In this document: positions 9,901-14,089 of the stretch, one piece after another
Numbering within the stretch: the first letter of the stretch is position 1
How the letters are laid out: each line of letters begins with the position of its first letter
Assembly (NCBI GenBank): GCA_000697055.1
Contig: JNDT01001734.1
Span: forward strand, 1-14,089
Direction: 5' to 3'
Length of the DNA: 14,089 nt
Origin: Saksenaea vasiformis B4078
Taxonomy: Eukaryota; Mucoromycota; Mucoromycetes; Mucorales; Saksenaeaceae
Notes under the pieces: model-generated
Told to the model about the DNA's origin: nothing
The model's database searches: none
What the model saw: the letters and a program-made list of their open reading frames with translations, nothing else
Program-made: the position numbers and the translations under genes

Positions 9901-11550
9901 TGCTCAAAATCATCGGTATGTATACTCTACTTGAGTTTCTCTCCAGCTAATATGTCGTAGATGATCTACTCAATTTTTCCAAGCTGGAAGCCGGTAAAGT
10001 TGTGCTGGACTTGGGGCCACTGGTCGTTGAGGAAGTCATTGCAGATACGATTGAAATTCTGAGCTCACTAGCCGCACGCAAGGGATTGGAACTAACGTAC
10101 ATTGTCGATCCTGACGTGCCAAAGACCGTTAATGGCGACTCCTCACGTTTACGCCAAATCTTGACAAATCTGCTTGGAAACGCCATCAAGTTCACGCATC
10201 AGGGTGGCGTTGTAATAAGATGTCACTTGGATGAGCAACTTGACGACGATTACATACGACTTAAATTTGAAGTTATTGATACAGGCATTGGTATCCGGCC
10301 GGAACAACAGCGAAACTTATTCGAACCATTTTCCCAGGTTGACGGTAGTACAACCAGGTAAGCAACGTCAAGTTGGTTGTTGTTGTCAGGGGTATTCATC
10401 AAGTTTTTGGTGCAGGATGTATGGCGGAACGGGGCTTGGTCTCTCGATTTGCTTGCAGCTTGTACGTCTCATGATGGGAACAATTGCAGTTGAGTCTACA
10501 CCGGACAAGGGCTCTAATTTCTGGTTTACGGGTGTCGTAAGCAGAGTGAGTGTGGAGCAGGATGCGGAAAACAATCGGCCTGCGATGAACGATATGCTTG
10601 GTAAACATAGCATCCTTCTTGCTACGCACCATGATCCAACGGCGAAGATGCTTCAATCGCTGCTACCCGAGTTCCAAGTGAATCGCACGGAAGATTTGCA
10701 GCATGCTATAGCTCAAGCACTTCAGGAAAGCTACGACATTTTATTGTTTGATATCCCTTCGAAACCAAGTGGTTATATTGCGCACCAGCTCCAAAGCGTT
10801 GATGATGATCCTGAATGTGATCTTCACATTATTATTCTATACACAGCTGCTACTGAGGGTCACAAATTGGCGGCAGAAGCGGCAAATTCGGCATCTGATC
10901 GACGAGGTCGCATTGTGAAGATGGCCAAACCAGCCCGACGAGCCAAACTGCTGCGCATGCTTGAGCATGTTGTATATCAACCTAAATTACAGCCTCTACC
11001 TTTGCAGACGCCATCACCTAGTGGAAGGATGAGCGATTACTTCAACGCAGACGAATTGATATGGTTCAAGGGGAAACCGGTGCTGATTGCTGAAGACAAT
11101 TTGGTGGCTCAGAAACTGCTTACAAAACAGCTCGAGAAAATGGGATTTGTAGTAGAAAGTGCCAACAATGGTGAAGAAGCTGTGCAGCTATGGCAAACCC
11201 GACCTCCAAATTATTTTTGCATAGGTTTCTTCGACCATCATATGCCAAAGGTAAATGAAGCTGGATGAGGTAAAATGTATGATCCTAACCTCTAACGGTA
11301 TGTATAGTGCGACGGAGTTGAGGCCACGCGACGCATTCGTCAACTCGAAGTGGAAGAACAAGAAAGAAGTCGATTGCCGATTATCGCACTGACAGCGGAT
11401 ATCCAGGCATCGGCGCGCGAAGTGTGTGTGAATGCCGGAATGGATGGCTATTTGACAAAGCCATTAATTCCGAAGGATCTAGCCACCACTCTACGACAGC
11501 TTTGCCTATTGACGCCAGTTGATATTTCGCAGCCTTCGTTATCTCCATGA
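3981..11550 (+). CDS. Group X-type hybrid histidine kinase (Mak2/Mak3-like)
   Basis: A very large sensor that autophosphorylates on His and passes phosphate to its receiver Asp, then to an HPt protein. Fission-yeast relatives Mak2/Mak3 act in peroxide signalling. Exons: 3981-4099, 4164-4342, 4397-4579, 4634-5037, 5085-5174, 5223-5526, 5576-5964, 6024-6048, 6128-7535, 7585-8031, 8080-8502, 8559-8592, 8641-9138, 9183-9276, 9337-9915, 9961-10357, 10416-11250, 11308-11550. Sum 6651 bp, 2216 residues, close to the ~2300 of Mak2/Mak3. Domains: kinase-like 40-320 (VAK Lys50; HGE 163-165; NFG 183-185; SPEQTGR from 220); STAND/AAA-type ATPase from about 326 (Walker A GDAGVGKST 422-430; Walker B LFLED ending at Asp560; GNPFYV 653-658; HDR 808-810); helical region about 1035-1475; GAF about 1475-1640; HisKA with MSHELRTP (His1682); HATPase with N box near 1788, DTGIGI from 1832, GGTGLGLS from 1861; degenerate receiver 1922-2040; receiver Asp2085, Asp2131, Thr2165, Lys2187. 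Start ATG 3981 follows in-frame stops. No membrane segment is seen; probably soluble. Joins at 4343-4396 and 9277-9336 are least certain. Confidence 0.9.
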
Positions 11551-12019
11551 GTATGTTGCAGGGACAACACATTGTAGACCTCATATCCCGCCCCTCTCTC
11601 TCCTTACATTGTTCATTACTGTATTTGTATCCATGTACATTTGCTTTCTAAAAGTTCTTTCCATTCATTTCATCTTCTCTAACAAGAACACTTAATCTGT
11701 AGCTATACAAATAAAACATCCTTGTGATGGGATATCAAAGTCTTTTCGTCGATGTTATCTAATGACGTTGGCGCGAACGTCAGAAGACGTCCATTCTTCT
11801 TCAACGCCATATAAAGAAATATCATCCGCATGTCAACAACATTCATACAATCTCCTATTAGGTCCGCATAGGGAATAGACCTTTTTGTGTGGATGGCACG
11901 AATGCCGGTAGTGGTCAATGGAAGAACCATTAGCACAGAAGTGGTCTGGTAATCTCTGGTGCTTCTCGTTTGCTGGTATGAGCATTAATCGTACGAGATT
12001 CTACAGATGCTTTCGGAAC
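11551..12019. other. Convergent intergenic interval
   Basis: This stretch follows the kinase stop codon and should hold its 3' UTR, including a C/T-rich tract at about 11590-11605. A minus-strand open frame runs from an AG at 11947-11946 to a TAG at 11703, about 80 codons, beginning with TTSVLMVLPLTTTG. It has ordinary protein-like composition but matches no family I know, and I could not join it in frame to the small ORF further right. It may be the last exon of an unmodelled gene or chance. Confidence 0.3.
11710..11715 (+). terminator. Putative polyadenylation signal of the hybrid kinase gene
   Basis: AATAAA on the plus strand lies 160 bp after the kinase stop codon, in an AT-rich stretch. 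It is the nearest canonical hexamer downstream of the gene. It lies just inside the 3' end of the minus-strand open frame that ends at 11703. Confidence 0.4.
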
Positions 12020-12276
12020 CTATGCCGTTGATCTTTCTGCATACGCCAGATCTATACGGCCATATGATAAATATTTACTTTCCATAGCCCGAGAAGACTC
12101 CAGGCCCCGTCACCAACTCAGAATCACCTGGTCAGCTCAGGCATTTTGATCTCGCGTCTCAGCATCCAATATAGCGAATAATACTGTTCAATCAAAAGCC
12201 TTTTCCCAAATCGAAATGCGTAACAGAAGCGGGAGGTACTGCTTTTATCGATCGTATCGTGTAAACCGCAAACCAT
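12020..12276 (-). CDS. Small hypothetical ORF, possibly spliced
   Basis: An ATG at 12276 on the minus strand lies only 22 nt beyond the methyltransferase stop codon. It opens 149 nt that end in a GTGATT donor (12127). Splicing to an AAAG acceptor ending at 12078 removes 50 bp, the usual size here, and continues in frame to a TAG at 12022-12020, giving 68 residues. The peptide is basic and aromatic, with segments such as GKRLLIEQYYSLYWMLRREI and SKYLSYG. A second possible intron (57 bp, from the GTATAG at about 12058) would give a different C-terminus ending further left. I do not recognise the product. A LYR-type mitochondrial protein is a loose thought only. It could equally be a 3'-UTR remnant or a decayed gene. 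Confidence 0.3.
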
Positions 12277-12298
12277 TTTCTTTAATAACAGTGGGTTT

Positions 12299-13632
12299 TC
12301 AGGTGATAGTTGTAGCATCCACAATAGTTTCTTCGTGCACGAAGTATTGCTCATGCTGGAACTTGAGACATTCATTTCCCCAGCTTGTCCAGGATGGCAA
12401 AAGGCAACGTGCAAACATTTCGAGACATTGTGGATTGGGACGTAAATAAGGAGCAATCATATCTATGGAATAAAAAAAAAGAAGGAAGAACCTGAACAAT
12501 CTCTAGCAACTAGCTTACCTTTCAGAGGTGGTTTTCGTGAATGCCGTTTACAAGGAACACTTGCAATCAACTCAGGACCTATGTCATGATTTTGATCGCA
12601 AGTATGCCCGACTACGATTTGTTCATACGGTTTCCGATGTGGTGAGTCTAGTGGCATCACCAACTCGCCCTTGGTTGTCATTTTTATCCAGTACCAGTCT
12701 GCGATCCATGTAACGTTCCATGTCTTAAACAATTTCTCCCTGATGAATCGGCGATACTTCGGCTTATTGGTGACCCATATCACCACTAATGAACACTGAT
12801 CTTGTCGTAGAAGAGACGGAAGAGGTATAGTGAATAAATCATAAATGTCTTGTGTTTCGTAATGAGAAGACCGATGAACTAAATAACGGTGTAAGATGAT
12901 AGCTTTTTTGTCTTTTTAGAAATAATTGATGCTGCTGTTTACCGCTTTTGTTTGGCCATGGCGGATCAAGCACTACACAGTCGAAACCACCTTTGGATTG
13001 GGCTATGGTACGTTACAACATAATGTTCGCTATGTAATAATAAGGAATGCATATATTATCTTACCTAAATCAACAAGAGCATTCATACTTGTATTCATGT
13101 CTCCAATCAGAAATGATGCTTTTGGAGGCAAAAGGTAGCGTGTATTATCAAATAACTGGATCCGACGGCATGTGTCAGCAGGGTTGGAGATAACGGTATT
13201 CAACAGATCCATAGTATCCATAACCTGACAATCTTGAACACCATACTTTAGCTTGCATACACCATGTACTTTAGTACCTTGATCTATTTCGACAACATGT
13301 TGATTGATCATTCTGAATCGTTCCGCCAATGCAAGTAAACCAATAAAATCGACATCCAAAGGATCATCAGTAAGTTCAGTTGCTGTAGTCTCTTCATAGT
13401 CTGGCCACGCTGTCTGAACTTCTTTTATACATTGAGATAACCAAGGTGCAATGCTAACATGATGCTCCTCTGTCTGAAGATCCGTTATGCTTGAATCTCG
13501 TTTTTGTTTTTTCTTTCGTGGTGATTGTTCTTCGTTTTTTCGAAAATAAGGAGTCTGGACATTAAATTCGCCTTGTCGCAATTTCCATCCAGGATAAGAG
13601 AGTGCACATTGAGCATCAACAATGTAAACCAT
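12299..13632 (-). CDS. METTL4-like MT-A70 adenine N6-methyltransferase
   Basis: Predicted SAM-dependent methyltransferase placing methyl groups on adenine N6. Animal METTL4 acts on internal m6Am of U2 snRNA and has been linked to DNA 6mA; the substrate here is unknown. Exons in gene order: 13632-13065, 13002-12943, 12878-12519, 12462-12299. Introns are 62, 64 and 56 bp, all phase 1. The sum is 1152 bp, 383 residues, no internal stop; human METTL4 has about 470. The catalytic motif DPPW is at residues 202-205, preceded by GGFDCVVL and followed by PNKSV and HRSSHY. Further METTL4 signatures are RYLLPPKASFL before the core, VIWVTN, PLDSPHRKPYE, SVPCKRHSRKPPLKD and, near the end, LLPSWTSWGNECLKFQHEQYF (shown in part). 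The N-terminal third is divergent and includes a Lys/Arg cluster RKKKQKR, a possible nuclear signal. The ATG at 13632 is chosen because an upstream in-frame extension has only a TTG. It converges on the kinase gene. Confidence 0.88.
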
Positions 13633-14089
13633 AAACAACAATATAATTACAGTCAAACTATAAATTTTTCTAGACTGTCTTATCTATTATTAAAATGTCA
13701 ATCTTATTAACAGACATAAAATATCTTCATGCTACTCAATGGAGGATGGTCGTGTCTCATCGGAACGTCTGAAAGTTTAGTAAATGCTACGTGTTCGCAC
13801 ATCACACGTCATTTCTTTCAAACGACCCCTTCTAAATAAAATGAGTACATCCTCCTTAGAAGCATTTATGCTATTTGAAGAATCAAGAGGATGAATGAGA
13901 AAAAACAAGAGACAAGAGAAGTCAGCGAGACTTGGATGGCTTCTTTATTGAATAAAAAGTGTTCCTCTTTTTATAACAAAATCATCCATGGACACAGATA
14001 GATTGGGCTATGTTCCATGATTGCACAGATGCCCATATATCCATGATATAGCCGGTATCTATATTGGATCTTTCTTAATGCAGTATTTA
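13633..14089. other. Upstream region of the methyltransferase gene; no gene seen
   Basis: This AT-rich stretch should include the promoter of the minus-strand methyltransferase gene, though no TATA box at a convincing distance stands out. A 38-codon minus-strand frame is open from the right edge to a TAA at 13973-13971, and a minus-strand AATAAA follows at 13949-13944. Together they could mark the 3' end of another minus-strand gene entering from the right, but an open frame this short is expected by chance. Plus-strand AATAAA also occurs near 13835 and 13950 without an associated gene. Confidence 0.35.

Noticed and set aside
13971..14087. 3' end of a minus-strand gene entering from the right edge
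   Set aside because: A 38-codon open frame followed by AATAAA is suggestive, but such a length is common by chance and no motif supports it.

Overview
The window looks like nuclear DNA of a filamentous, early-diverging fungus, most likely Mucoromycota. Genes are cut by many short introns (about 44 to 80 bp, mostly GTAAGN...YAG), coding regions are compact, and intergenic DNA is AT-rich. The gene content fits this: a fungal group X-type hybrid histidine kinase next to a METTL4-type MT-A70 methyltransferase, a family largely missing from Dikarya. The lineage is inferred; no rRNA or other marker is present.

Layout. 1-1954 holds no convincing gene: an A/G-rich edge, a small element with inverted terminal repeats (141-315, MITE-like), a GC-rich run of three hairpins (361-421), then about 1.5 kb of unassigned sequence. 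1955-3443 (+) is a seven-exon gene for a 385-residue C2-domain protein with a long proline-rich tail, resembling the Inn1/Fic1 cytokinesis proteins. 3444-3980 is a spacer with a poly(A) signal and a possible 5'-leader intron and upstream ORF. 3981-11550 (+) is an 18-exon gene for a hybrid histidine kinase of about 2216 residues: pseudokinase, STAND/AAA-type ATPase, helical repeat region, GAF, HisKA, HATPase, degenerate receiver, intact receiver. 11551-12298 is a short convergent interval with small minus-strand ORFs that may be an unrecognised or decayed gene. 12299-13632 (-) is a four-exon METTL4-like methyltransferase with an intact DPPW motif. 13633-14089 is its upstream region.

Reconstruction. 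I chose exon joins by hand from splice signals, frame continuity and family conservation. All three main genes give totals divisible by three with no internal stop (1158, 6651 and 1152 bp including stop codons). The least certain joins are the GAF intron of the kinase (9277-9336) and an in-frame 54-bp intron in its pseudokinase domain (4343-4396).

The genes do not form an obvious pathway. The kinase should feed a His-to-Asp phosphorelay (HPt protein, then Ssk1/Mcs4- or Skn7/Prr1-type regulators), the C2 protein should act at the cortex or septum, and the methyltransferase should modify adenine in RNA or DNA in the nucleus.
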